DNA of 64,000 bases from Chytridium lagenaria (lineage: Eukaryota > Chytridiomycota > Chytridiomycetes > Chytridiales > Chytridiaceae). Both the position numbers and the translations under genes were made by a program. Under the pieces are notes generated by a model. It was given only the letters and a program-made list of their open reading frames with translations, searched no databases and was not told the origin of the DNA. Position 1 is the first letter of the stretch, and each line of letters starts with the position of its first letter. Positions 40,735 through 51,261 of this stretch are shown here, one piece after another. The stretch covers positions 1-64,000 of the forward strand of contig JAHLKC010000109.1 in NCBI GenBank assembly GCA_025449115.1, written 5' to 3'.

Positions 40735-41010
40735 TACGTATAAACGTTCTTGAGTATTAACGTTCCTGTTCTTTCACCGTTTCTAATCTTCACTTCACAG
40801 TCACCAACTCCACGGGATTCAAGTTGCTGTTGTTGTCGGCAGTGCTGATGTTGCACTGATGGAGCGGTAGTTCGACAGGATGTTGCGCTGGAACGTCATG
40901 TGGTGAGTGGCTCCAGAGTCTAACATCCATCTGGTGTCTCTAGTCTGCGGACCGCCTTCCGAGCTCATGTTGACGGTAGGTACTGCTGCAACGAATACCA
41001 CAGGATTTCC
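40735..41010 (-). pseudogene. pol: Protease of Cop-6
   Basis: TRDTRWMLDSGATHHMTF (about 40910-40965) with upstream VVFVAAVPTVN. Base losses at about 40823 and 40858 shift the C-terminal half (GDCEVKIRNGERTGTLILKN). Confidence 0.85.
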
Positions 41011-41962
41011 TCCGTTGTTGTTCTGATTGTTGTTTTGGTTTGCCAGGTTTGCATTAGGTCCTCGATTCCAACCACCTCGGCCTCGACCTCCTCTTCCGCG
41101 TCCTCCTCGACCACGGAAACCACCGCGACCTCTTCCACGGTAAAACCCTCTTCCTGCAGCCGCAGGTTGAGCTTGGGTTCGTTGTCTCTTTCATTTCTGT
41201 TGTCGTTATTTCTTCTCGCGCTCCAACAGTCTCTTGCTAAGTGGCCTTTCTTTCCGCAATTGTAGCATTCTCGGTCCTCGCCGCCGCGGTGTCTTTGTTG
41301 TTGATTATTGTAGCGTCCCGCAGCGTGAGCCTGAGCGCCTTCGTTCTCTTCATTTTCTTTCTTTCTCTCTTTCAGTTTCGTTTCATGATCTAACAGCTTT
41401 CCAACGACATAGGCATAGTCAGCCTCGGCTTTGGGTTCGTTCTCGAGGAGATTTACTATGATGTCGTATGCTTCCGGGGAGGGTCGTCAAGAGGATGGAG
41501 ATGTGTTGCGGGGTTGCCGTGTCTTCCCCCGCTGCCTTCAGTTGCTGAATGGTTGACGAGACCTCGCGATGTAAGTCTTTAAGTCGTCTTCTTCTTTCAT
41601 CTTCAAGTTCGTGAGTTTACGTCTAATCGCGTTTCTGTTCGTCTGAGCCTTTCTTTCATAGGTCTCGATTATTTTATCCCATGGTCGCTTTGCAGTGGAT
41701 TCATCCTGTATCACGGTAGGATGATGTCGGTGAACTCTTGATTCGATTCTGCTTTTGCTTTCATATCCAGGTCTTCTTCTTCTAACCTAGTCTTCTTTTC
41801 GGCATTTGTAGGCGTGTCAACGACTGCGTAGGGCGTCCAGCCCTTTTCAACGATCTTCCCAAAGGCCTTTGCCTTTCAAGTACCCGATCATGCGGTACTT
41901 CCAGATGTGGAACTGGTGTCCCATCAAAACATCACCGGTTTGTCGTCGTTTTCTTTCGTCAT
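41011..41962 (-). pseudogene. gag: Gag of Cop-6
   Basis: The start ATG is at 41962. Core blocks FHIWKYRMIGYLKGKGLW and TLPEAYDIIVNLLENEPKAE, zinc knuckle CYNCGKKGHLARDC (about 41225-41265), and RGG repeat GGFRGRGGRGRGGRGRGGW (about 41070-41130). Six or more single-base indels (for example 41480, 41565, 41690, 41712, 41855, 41930) break the frame although the DNA is nearly identical to Cop-4. This pattern looks like recent decay or sequencing error. Confidence 0.87.
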
Positions 41963-42078
41963 CTTCTCGTGTTGACAGCTTGCTTTCTTTCTTGGATAAA
42001 CGCTCTTTTCTCTTTTACTCTGCGGCCCTCAAATGGATCGATTCACTCCTCCTTCCAACCAGGTGAAGTGCTACCACT

Positions 42079-42480
42079 TGTAGGGGTTACGGGGCTCAAT
42101 TGTATGTAAATTATAATTATGAATAAAGAGAAATAAACTATAACAAATCGTGATGGAGTCTCCAGCGGTGACAGGGAGGTAATGACTACGAAAACTTCCA
42201 TATATTCATGTTAACTCCTTTTCGCAATACATGTAGAGGGTGGGGATTTACACCAGAACTCATGACCCGTAAATCCCTCCAATTACGTATCATAAATAAA
42301 ACATAAAGTAATAAGATTAAAGGGATTAACGCTTCCTCAAATGGAATGAGGAGCTCAATAAACTGATCAACTCAAAACTTAAAAATAACGCGTAAACAAA
42401 CAGGTTCGGGGGAAAAATAACTTAGACAAAATAACGAATGTGGTGAGAAGAACAAAATAGAAAGATGAATAAACCCAACA
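42079..42480 (-). repeat. 5' LTR of Cop-6
   Basis: 402 bp, same ends as 37257-37657, preceded on the plus strand by AAGTGCTACCACT (PBS complement, 42066-42078) and followed by CCATA. Confidence 0.95.
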
Positions 42481-42485
42481 CCATA

Positions 42486-43027
42486 GATTAAGAAATGTGC
42501 AATCATCACATTTCCGTGGCTTAAGAGGTTCAACCACACAGCCGCTTACGGACCAGACAGCCTCTGGAGGAACCGCATCGTACGAGACAACCCGACGGGC
42601 ACCCGACGAAACGTCGTCGGCGAAAGATGTTGCAACAAAATCACGGAAAGAGATCCACCGGATAACCAGGATGGATATAACGAGGAGGAAGAAGAGAATC
42701 GTAAGAAACTCCCTTAAAAAATCCCCTTAAAACCGCGGGGGTTAAGGAACTCCCCACAGTAACTCCATGTTCGACCCAGCGAAGAATACGGGAGGCCTCC
42801 TCCGCCGAGGAGTACGCCACCACCTCCTTCCAGAAGGACAGACGAGAAACATCCACCCCACCAGCGCGAAAAGAAGACGGATCGGGGGAAAACCAATGAT
42901 GACGGCGCGACATGCACCGTACCCGACAGCAAACGTAAAGCAACGAGTGCATACGGTCCGCCGACGGAGCTAACGCTGGAATGCCATCTAAAGTACACCA
43001 CAAACGGCAAGGAAAACCTGAAGACAC
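42486..43027 (-). pseudogene. N-terminal RT of YR-1
   Basis: The frame from 43027 (MSSGFPCRLWCTLDG) includes RLSFWKEVVAYSSAEEASRI, GFFKGVSYDSLLPPRYIHPG, then after a shift near 42645 FVATSFADDVSSGARRV and the Cys pair EPLKPRKCDDCTFLNLW (42481-42530), just before the catalytic domain. It stops at Cop-6 and resumes at 37251. YR-2 has the same segment unbroken (48440-49076). An AG at a pyrimidine-rich tract (TTTTTTAG, about 43031-43040 on the minus strand) just before this frame could be a splice acceptor. Confidence 0.8.
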
Positions 43028-43299
43028 ATTCTAAAAAAGAGATGTAAGAAACAATAAACCAAACGAGAAAGTTTATTGAAAAGAGAAACAAAGGAAACCG
43101 AGATACAGTAGCAAACTACATAAAGCAGACTAAAAAAATGCTGCCTGCAAATGACGAGCAAGAAAGAATTAACAAGACAAACCACCCGACGGTGGTAACC
43201 AAAACACTCGTTAACATGGAGACGGTTACTTCATGCAAGGACACGATAAACGCGTGCAGACCGTCAACAAGAAACCAGTAGGCCGACGAGCAACCGGCG

Positions 43300-44977
43300 G
43301 GTACACCGAACCAAGCAATCCTTAGCCGCATGAGTACTGGAGTCACAGTGAAAGCACTGTAACTTACGAGAGCGAGACCTGAAGAGACCGATCAGGCTTA
43401 CGACGCCCACCAACCGTCTTGACGGAAGAGGATGCAACCTCCGGCCCCGCCGAAGCGGCTTTCAACTTTTATCCTTCAAGAATTGACGCTGAATGCGTTC
43501 CCGACGCGAACGCACCCCTCGATCTTCGCGAGATTCACCAACATCCCCAAAGAGACGACGAAAAATAAACAACTCGGCCTCCATAGACCCCTCCGAGTCT
43601 TGAATACTAGCGATAGTCGACGCCCAGTTGCGACGCTGTCGAGACGAAAACACGTCTGCCTTGATACCGGCACGCTCAACAAATTGAAGCTCCCTGACAA
43701 ATAGAGAGCGAGACGCGAGGGATGGGAAAACCCGAACCGCCGACGACCAAGAAGACGAGGATGCCGCACAAGCGGACCGAAGATCACGAAGCAATACGTG
43801 AAAACGCTCGTGTTCTAAACAAGAAAGAGTTAGCTAACACCGAAACCAAAAGGTGATAAAGCTAAATCCCAGAAGAAAACTCCAAAGAGCTGGTACTCCC
43901 AACAGAGGATGGAGCCAACGCTCTCAGTAACAAAGTTCCCAAAGAAACATAAAAATACTCCCAATGGAGAACGCACGGCCCCTGCAAACAGAAAGCCAAC
44001 AAGGAGTGCCAGACTATCCATTCGCCGCGAAGGATGATGGATAGCCTGGCCTAAAGGATGTTCCAAATAAGAAACCAACGGAAAAGAAGTGGTATCCACA
44101 TGGCTGCTGGGAAAACAAGACCCTACGGGCCCCAACACAGCCCAAATAATAAGAAAAGCAAAATCAAATGAAAAAGGACAGAAAAATGAGTGAGAAAGAA
44201 CACTGCGAGCCTTTCAGGAAGGACACACTAATGAAAACTCCCAGGTTCTTAGGAAAACCGACTACTCAAGAAACAAAGAAAAAACAACAAAAACACTCAC
44301 TCTGTCCAAAAGTTAGGGACGAAATCCTGACCAAGATCAAGACGTTCACGGTCCCCCGACAAGAGCGACGACTGAGACGAGGACGAAGAGGAAGAACCAG
44401 AATCCGAATCCGATCCGAGGACGACTCCGACAAAGACCTAGACCGCGGTGGCGCTTAGAGCGCTTACGATGACGCGAAGACCGATGCTTGCGAGCCTTCC
44501 GACGCAGAGCCTTGTTCTGCTTCTCAAGTTCCTTAACACGCTCTCCCAAAAGAGCCGTATCAGTGTCAGAAGGAGAGATATCATCCATCACGGATTCATC
44601 AGCGTTGATCTCAACATCAGCGGCATCGTCTCCGGCGAGGACAGCACCGGCATCCACCTCGGACCCGTCCTCCGCTCTCTCCTCCCCACCTCCACCCCCA
44701 TCCTCCGCAATGGCCGCACAAAATCTCCCGCTAAAATGGCATCAATGATGGCCATAGTAAAAGGAACGACGCCCAACACGGCAGCTGGGCGAGCATCATA
44801 AAACGATAGAACCTCCAACAGACGAACCCTTCGATTAATCAAAGGACCCGGAATGGGGCGATCATCGCCCAGATCCTCGATGGCCTGAGCCAAAGCAGCG
44901 CTATCCATAGCGGAGACTAGAACCCCTTCCCAAGAGGTGGTGGTGGAAACAAGGGGAGGAGGAACAACAGCAGCCAT
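43300..44977 (-). pseudogene. Gag-like ORF1 of YR-1, two exons
   Basis: ATG at 44977 (MAAVVPPPLVSTTTSWEGV). The N-terminal part has DLGDDRPIPGPLINRRVRLL and VLGVVPFTMAI. After a frameshift near 44700 an acidic stretch is followed by a coiled coil (LGERVKELEKQNKALRRKAR, 44500-44560) and a basic region. An intron (43815-44300) follows, then KHERFHVLLRDLRSA and AGIKADVFSSRQRRNWASTI. Near the end CFHCDSSTHAAKDC (43315-43356) is a CCHC zinc knuckle, typical of Gag nucleocapsids. The YR-2 copy (49300-50836) has the same order. Confidence 0.8.
43815..44300 (-). other. Conserved intron in gag of YR-1
   Basis: Donor GACAGA|GTGAGTGTTT, acceptor CTTGTTTAG|AACACGAGCG on the minus strand, 486 nt. The corresponding place in YR-2 has the same donor and acceptor while the inside is diverged and non-coding. 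Confidence 0.7.
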
Positions 44978-44996
44978 ACCTCAAAACGCGCTAGCA

Positions 44997-45245
44997 AGAA
45001 AACGATACTTGACGACTGTCCCGACAGGTCGTCAAGAAGAAAAAAGATAATCCTGTTAGACTACCAGGATTCCAATTATCAATTTCCTAAGCCGTCGTAC
45101 AAAATTGCTGACAATTTCGACGGGACTTAGGCGAATTATAATTATGTGCACTGGTCGCTAACATTTCTTTCTTGGAGATTATGTCCAATACTATCCAGAT
45201 TCAGCTATGGAAAGTAGCTATTCCGCGCCAAAAACGCGTAACCGC
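44997..45245 (-). repeat. Junction of YR-1 right repeat part and YR-2 left repeat part
   Basis: 44997-45183 repeats 33804-33990. 45184-45245 repeats 33165-33230. The joint TTGGAGATTATG|TCCAATACTATCCAG has the same layout as the unit junctions at 33585 and 33990. Confidence 0.88.
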
Positions 45246-45310
45246 CACCGCTCAAAACCTCCATAGCTGAAAGAAAAAGTGGAAAGTACAACCAAAAGAT
45301 GAACGAGAAT

Positions 45311-46680
45311 TTATGGGGAAGAGTGAACCGCCCAATTACTAAAAAATAGAAAATCAGCCAACTCATCCCGCCAAAGGCAAAGTTGAGGAGCGTGACACCC
45401 GTATGCGACGACAAAACCGTGGCCAGAGAGCTATAGCGAGCCGCAGTGGTCGCGGACCGCCACGCACCCGCACGCATAACCTCAGCCAGACCCACTGCAT
45501 CGACTGAGGCCGAAATTGCCCCCGCAACCCGCATATCCTGCAGGGTGTCGTTGGCAAAACAACGGGAAGCCACCAAAGCCGCTCTAAAGGCCGCCTGAAA
45601 AAGACGAGCCGCACGAAGGTCCCCCCACCCCCGTGGAGTCATCAATCAACGGAAAAAGACAGGACCAAGACACTACCGGAGTACGCAACAAAGCTGCCTC
45701 GGAAGCATACGCCGCCAAAGCGGCGACAGCACACAAACTGGAGTAACGGAATTACGAGAGAGAATAAGCCGGTCAACTATGCCTCCGGTGATAGTCTTGC
45801 CCGAGAACAAAGCAACATGAACGCTCGTAAAATTGGGCAGCCAATGAAAAGCGAGAGGATGAAGGCGGACCAGATCCCCACCCGACGGGTAACCGACGAC
45901 ATGAGAAGAGCAAAAGCCACGTTTTGCAGTAAAGATAGACGAGAGAAAGGAGGAAAAGAAGAGCGGGTGCCGGCGATCACCTGAGCCTTACGACGCCAAA
46001 ACGCCACGGCAACAGCCACCTTGTCCGAGAAAACCGGCATTGCTTGGACCGGAGCTACCAGTGACGTCTTCGCACGCGAACGGACGAAAGAAAGATATGA
46101 GGAAACCAAAGAGTCATCAAGAGGATTCACCCCGGATAACCTTGGAACAAGAGACGGATCCGAGAATGCCGAACGGAGAAGACTTATGGACTTCTCAACG
46201 GAACCCGCCGCAGCCCGATAAGGGCAAACACGCAAAGCATCAGCGAGGGATCCCGAATGGGGACAAGTCAAAGGAGAAGGGCAAGCAGCCCCGTCGCAAT
46301 GATCCACGCGGCGATGAGAAGCCGTGGCAGAGCCACGATGGGGACAAGAAGGCGAATGGTACTGGGTACGGCCCATCTCGTCTAAGGAGATAAGATATGC
46401 CACCACGGACTCCGGTGGACACACAGATAGGTCCACGGGACAGGCTGCTCCTGCAAGAAAACTGGAACGCCTCCAGCGCACGGCGCTGGGACGTCATCTT
46501 AGAAGACGACGCCCTCCAGGCATAAAAATCCTGGAGAGTAGCGGCAACAGCCAAGGAAGCGAAACGGGCCCTTGAAGAAAGGACCGCCGGTAGCCACCGA
46601 AGAGACTGGGGGCAGCCACACGCAAAGCAGAAACGAGCGCCAGACGGAAGACGTACGGCACACGACAAACAGGAAAGCAA
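45311..46680 (-). pseudogene. Tyrosine recombinase of YR-2 with N-terminal zinc-ribbon-like module
   Basis: N-terminal CLSCAVRLPSGARFCFAC (46620-46675) is a C-X2-C, C-X2-C module. The Cys/His cluster CPHRGSATASHRRVDHC, CPSPLTCPHSG lies near 46250-46350. The recombinase part shows GSVEKSISLLRSAFSDPSLV, LLQNVAFALLMSSVTRR (Arg), FANDTLQDMRVAGAISAS and RAGAWRSATTAARYSSL with the candidate Tyr (about 45420-45450). Stop at 45311-45313. Frames shift near 45885, 45630 and 45380. LQDMR stands where HxxR is expected, as in YR-1. Confidence 0.85.
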
Positions 46681-46795
46681 AATAGGAGGCTAAAAGAAAC
46701 CTTGTATTAAATACCCAAGATCAAACAAAAGGGGATTTGCCAACCGAAAAAACCCACAAAGATGGGAAGATGAATAAAAACATAAGAACGAGTGG

Positions 46796-49076
46796 TCACA
46801 TCATACACCTGAACCGATAAAGCCGACGGTTCAGACAAAAGAAAAGACGGGAGGCAGAAGACTGAAGGATAGGCCACCAAGAATCATAGAATTCGGGAAC
46901 GACAATAACGAAAGATACACCCAAGGAAAGAAGATGGTCAACTACCGACCGAATCATAACAAAGGGAGGAAAAACATATAGATGCTCGCGAGCACTTGCA
47001 GGAGGGGACCAAGCGAGTAAATTGACTCCAGAAGTAGCAGGACACCAATAACGAGATAAAAATCGGGGACAACGAGTGTTACGAGAGGAGGCCATAGCAT
47101 CCAAAGAGAAAGGACCGAACGCCTCTTCAATCCGCGAAAACAACGGAAAAGCCAAGGTATAATCACCAGCCACATCTTCTCGAGAGATAGAATCGGCCTC
47201 CACATTCAAGACACCGGCAATGTGATGGAACTGGAGACGAAAACCCCCAACGCGTGCCAACTCAAAAATGGCCTGAAGTTCCGCGTTCAGGGCTGGTGAG
47301 CGAGAGGAACCCTTTACAAGAGATTGGAGACACCTTGGTTATCAACCCCAATGTTCAACCACGCCTGAGCGAAGGAGAAGCCACCGCCGACATAAGAGAA
47401 TCGGAGGCGTACACGTCAACAAAGCAACGAGAAAGCGAAGAAGCGAGAGAGCCCAGAGCGAGACGGCAAGCTGCTGCCTCACGAACATTGATAGACACGC
47501 CAGCCGACTCGAGGTAACAATCGTCAAACGGTCCCCCGCAGACAAATCACCATGGAGGGGAAAACGCCCAGCCCAGCAGACAAACAAGAAGATCCGCGAA
47601 TGAGTATATAAATGTCCCCCCCATCTATAATTACTAGCATCAGTGCGAAGAACCAATACTCGGTGAGCGGAAGAAGCCCAGAGATAAGGCTGGTTAGAGC
47701 ACACCCACCCCCGCCATATGCGAATTTCCTCGGCAACCAGAGGAAGGCCAGTCAGAGAAACCGCCGACGAAGCCCGCCGACGACGGGAAAGGTTCCAACG
47801 AACCCGAGAAAATGGCCAAATACATCTGACGAGTGAAAGCCCCCCCCGGAATAACCATAGAAAAGTGGGCACATTTACCCGCGAGGCGCTCCAAGGAAGT
47901 AAGATAAAACGAGGACCCCGTAAAGTTCGTCAGCCAAGTGCGTAAAAGCAACCTGCTGTCGGGCGGTATGGAAAAGGTACGATCGACCATATGACCAAGA
48001 AACCGAGGAAACGAAAAGAAGACGAGGATTGGAAATCGACTTGGAGAGAGATATATAAAAGCCCCCAAGTATGACCACAAGACACCACGCGGATACCGCA
48101 TCTTTTCCGGCGCATAGGCGAGAAACACCGCGACAAACGAGGAGCTACAGCCACTCATCAATCCAAAGAAGACAAGGAAAACGCCAGGCCCGCAAAAAAA
48201 CGGGTAAGCGCAACACCCAACGTCTGAGCGACATATGGCGACGGAGACCAACCAAAAACCAACACCGTGGAGAAACCAAGCGTGAACCCCTGACGGAAGA
48301 GGACCCCAGGAACCGAAATACTGATAAGACGACGGATGGAGGCGAATGTTCTGGAAACACGCCTTCAAATCAATTACAGCCGCCTCCGAAGATTCCCGCC
48401 AATACGTAAGCGAGAGAAGACCCTCCATGGTGAACGAAGGTGGGGACATCCAAAGGTTGAGGAAAGTGCAATTGTCGCACTTGCGAGGCTTGGTGGGTTC
48501 AATGACACAACCACTAACCGTCCAAACGGAAAGCGGCGCCACAGGATCAGTCGACACCACCACCCTAGCTCCTGACGCCACGTCATCGGCAAAGGAGGTC
48601 GATACAAAATGCCTAAAAGACGAATCCGCAGGGTAACCAGGGTGAACGTATCTTGGGGGAAGGAGAGAATCATACGATACCCCTTTAAACATCCCTTTGA
48701 AACCCCGCGGGGAAAGAAATTCCTCCACCGTGACCCCCGAAGTTACCCAACGAAGTATCTGGGTGGCCTCACGAGACGGAGAATACGCCACCACCTCTTC
48801 CCAAAATGCTAAACGCGACGCATCCACCCCCCGGCCTGAAAGTAAAGAGGGTCCGGAAAAGGCAAAGAGGAGGGTCACAATGACTCGTCCCAGCAAGAAT
48901 ACCGTTAGGGTTTTCTTTAGAACCGCGGCCGACGGGGAAGGCGTCGAACTCGTATCCAGGCGACACCACGCGCGCGGGAGAAACCACCTGCAACCGTCTG
49001 GACAACATACGTAAGAGAATAAACCAGAAACGAGATAAAGGAAACAGAGAAGGTTTATTCCAACCAAAAGCAACAA
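46796..49076 (-). pseudogene. RT and RNase H of YR-2
   Basis: Uninterrupted by other elements. N-terminal RLAFWEEVVAYSPSREATQI, GMFKGVSYDSLLPPRYVHPG, the Cys pair KPRKCDNCTFLNLW, then AAVIDLKACFQNIRLHP. A base is lost near 48265 and another within WIDD itself (48160, read as LLWIDE). RNase H: VLVLRTDASNYRWGGHLYTH (47610-47660), INVREAAACRLAL region and VDNQGVSNLL region. Then VEADSISRED and FSLDAMASSRNTRCPRFLSR (46990-47210). Four or more frames are needed. Confidence 0.86.
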
Positions 49077-49299
49077 GAGACCAAAAAGGAACGAAAACTA
49101 CATGAAGGCGAGACCCCAAAATAGCACTAAACGACGAAGACATACAAACAAACGGTACCCCACAAAGGGATAATCAAGGTAAAAGAGACAAGGGAGCCAG
49201 AGAGCACAAAACGAGAAAGAGAAATAAGGCATAGGTTATTTCATACAAGGACAAGATAAACGAGTGCACACCGACAACAAGAAACCCACAGGACGACGA

Positions 49300-50836
49300 G
49301 CAACCGAGCGGGTGCACTTCGAAGTACATTCCTTCGCATCATGAGATGAAGAATCACAATGGAACACTGGAAACGGCGGGTTTTCGGGCCTGCCAACGAT
49401 GAGACAGAGGAACCTTTCGACCGCGATCCCCTCCAGATTTCAAGGTAGAAGAACCACTGCCGCCATCTCAAGCCGCCGACGCAGCTTGAAGCTTACGATC
49501 CTTCAAAATTTTGCGACGAATGCGTTCCCTCCGCAGACGAACCCCACGGTCCTCTCGGGATTCACCAAGATCACCAAAAAGGCGACGAAAAATGAACATC
49601 TCCGCCTCCATCGGACCCACACTATCTTGGATACTAGCGATAGTTGACGCCCAGTTTCTGCGCTGCCGAGACGTCAAGACTCCGGCCTTGATACCCGCTC
49701 GTTCAACTAGTTGCAGCTCCCTCACAAAGAGAGGACGGGAGGCCAGGGAAGGGAAAACCCGAACCGCTGAAGACCAAGAGGTGCGGAAGCCGCACACGCC
49801 GAGCGAAGATCCCGCAACAAGACGTGAAACCGTTCATGTTTCTAAGAGAAACCACAAGAAAAGGTGGAGGAGTTAGGAAAACCCCATATGTCAACACATA
49901 TCCAATAGCCACCACAAGAAACCCCCAACAGGCGAAGAATTCTCCCCAGGAGAACCATTTACGGGACCAATGCCCGTTAAGGCCAACGCCTAGTGATGGA
50001 ACCAAAGTAATAAAGAAAACGGGCTGCTGTAGCATAAAGACACCCCCAGCGAACCCAAAATAAACGAAAACGCAAAGAAAAGAACACCAAAAGATAAGAC
50101 AGAAAAGTGAGTGAGAGAACACTGCGCACCCCTCAAGGAGATAGCGCTAGCGAAAATCCCTGGCCCTTAGAGAGACCAGCTACTCAAAAAGGCAAAAGAA
50201 GAACACTCACCCTGTCTAACAGATCAGGGACGAAATCCTGACCCAAGTTCAAACGCTCCCTATCCGACGACGACAAGAAGAAGACGAGGAGGTCGATGAA
50301 GAATCCGAGTCCGACGAAGAGCTCCCCGAAAGAGAACGAGACTTCTTACGACGTTTGGAACCCTTATGACGACGAGATGAAGCCAACGCTTCCCTTTGGA
50401 TGCTTTACGGCGAAGCCGCTGATTCTCGCGCTCGAGTTCCTTTATCCTAGAAACCCAATCAACGTCCTCGAGAGCCACCTCTGAGGCAGCAAGATCGGAA
50501 TCCTCCGCGTTGGAATCCGCTGCATCCTCCTCCTCATCCCATCCGCTCCCTGCTAACAACCATTCCTCAGGGTGCCAGACAAAGGTGCCAGCCAGGATGT
50601 CATTCCAATAGCCATGGTAAACGGAACCACCCCCAGAACCCGGGCAGGACGCGCTTCGTAAAAGGAAAGAACCTCCAAAAGACGGGCCCTGCGGTTAATC
50701 AAGGATCCAGGAATGGGCCGATCATCCCCCAAATCAGAAATCGCCTGGGTAAGAGAGGCACCATCCATGACTGACACCAAGACCCATCCCAGGAAGTAGT
50801 GGAGGGGAGAAGAGGGGGAAGAACTACAGCAGCCAT
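49300..50836 (-). pseudogene. Gag-like ORF1 of YR-2, two exons
   Basis: ATG at 50836 (MAAVVLPPLLPSTTSWDG). A frame shift soon follows; the second frame gives DLGDDRPIPGSLINRRARLL and VLGVVPFTMAIG. After another shift comes an acidic stretch and a coiled coil (VSRIKELERENQRLRRKASK, 50380-50445), then FVPDLLDR. After the intron comes KHERFHVLLRDLRSAC, AGIKAGVLTSRQRRNWASTI and RRKILKDRKLQAASAA. The zinc knuckle region (HCDSSSHDAKEC, 49325-49360) has lost one base, destroying its first Cys. Confidence 0.8.
49842..50210 (-). other. Conserved intron in gag of YR-2
   Basis: Donor GACAGG|GTGAGTGTTC, acceptor TTCTCTTAG|AAACATGAAC on the minus strand, 369 nt. Splicing joins PDLLDR to KHERFHV without a frame change. 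Confidence 0.75.
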
Positions 50837-50856
50837 ACCTTGAAGCGACAGCAAGA

Positions 50857-51040
50857 GAACAAAATCTTGACGACTCTTCCAAGAGGTCGTCAAGAAGAGA
50901 AAAAGAGATGGTGACACTAAACAAATGTCACTCCCTATATTTTCTCATTTATCCGCAAGATTTCGTGACAATCTGTGCGGATAAATATTAAAATGATACC
51001 TCTCCATTTGTACTTGGACCTTTTATTTCTGGAGATTATG
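50857..51040 (-). repeat. Right repeat part of YR-2
   Basis: Matches 33404-33585 almost base for base and ends CTGGAGATTATG, after which the Cop-4 LTR resumes with ACCCGTAAAT. Confidence 0.9.
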
Positions 51041-51256
51041 ACCCGTAAATCCCTCCAATTACGTATCATAAATAAAACATAAAGTAATAAAGTTAAAGGG
51101 ATTAACGCTTCCTCAAATGGAATGAGGAGCTCAATAAACTGATCAACTCAAAACTTAAAATAACGCGTAAACAAACAGGTTCGGGGGAAAAATAACTTAG
51201 ACAAAATAACGAATGTGGGTGAGTGAAACAAAATAGAAAGATGAATAAACCCAACA
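51041..51256 (-). repeat. 5' LTR of Cop-4, outer part
   Basis: ACCCGTAAATCCCTCC to ATAAACCCAACA, followed by the GTATC duplication. Continues 32981-33164. Confidence 0.93.
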
Positions 51257-51261
51257 GTATC

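Larger units (their letters stand above)
37257..42480 (-). mobile_element. Cop-6, almost complete copia element inside YR-1
   Basis: 5.2 kb, with LTRs at 37257-37657 and 42079-42480 that are almost identical. The 5-bp duplication CCATA lies at 37252-37256 and 42481-42485. It contains polypurine tract, RNase H/RT, linker, INT, PR, gag and PBS in the expected order on the minus strand. RT-RNase H is in one long frame, but single-base indels elsewhere (for example 38995, 39760, 39925, 40495, 40530, 41690, 41925) break the polyprotein. It interrupts the RT gene of YR-1. It serves as the reference for the other copies here. Confidence 0.95.
33586..45183 (-). mobile_element. YR-1, tyrosine-recombinase retroelement inserted at the repeat junction of YR-2
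   Basis: It starts with a full unit (33586-33990), then left repeat part (33991-about 34065), genes, right repeat part (about 44997-45183). Genes on the minus strand: gag-like with intron (43300-44977), RT-RNase H (43027 leftward, interrupted by Cop-6, to about 35500) and tyrosine recombinase (35475-34113). Without Cop-6 it is about 6.4 kb, matching YR-2. Its ends coincide exactly with the boundary between the complete unit and the left repeat part of YR-2. Confidence 0.9.
33165..51040 (-). mobile_element. YR-2, tyrosine-recombinase retroelement with split direct repeats, interrupted by YR-1
   Basis: The pieces are 33165-33585 (complete repeat unit) and 45184-51040 (left repeat part, genes, right repeat part). 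Read on the minus strand the order is b-part, gag, RT-RNase H, tyrosine recombinase, a-part, then a full unit. This is the A1-ORFs-B1-A2-B2 split direct repeat plan of PAT/Ngaro-type DIRS elements. There is no LTR, integrase or classical target duplication. Without YR-1 it is about 6.28 kb. It sits in the 5' LTR of Cop-4, which is restored perfectly when it is removed. Confidence 0.9.
9852..51256 (-). mobile_element. Cop-4, copia element inserted in Cop-3, carrying Pogo-1 and YR-2
   Basis: The pieces are 9852-11077 (3' LTR, RNase H, RT end), 29388-33164 (RT, linker, INT, PR, gag, leader, first part of 5' LTR) and 41 kb further right 51041-51256 (rest of 5' LTR). The target duplication GTATC is at 9847-9851 and 51257-51261. 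Removing Pogo-1 restores GATGTATCTCTGCTGG, as read in Cop-3 and Cop-6. Removing the YR elements restores CTCATGACCCGTAAATCC, as in every related LTR, and gives a 400-bp 5' LTR. LTR and coding identity to Cop-3 and Cop-6 is very high. Confidence 0.94.
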
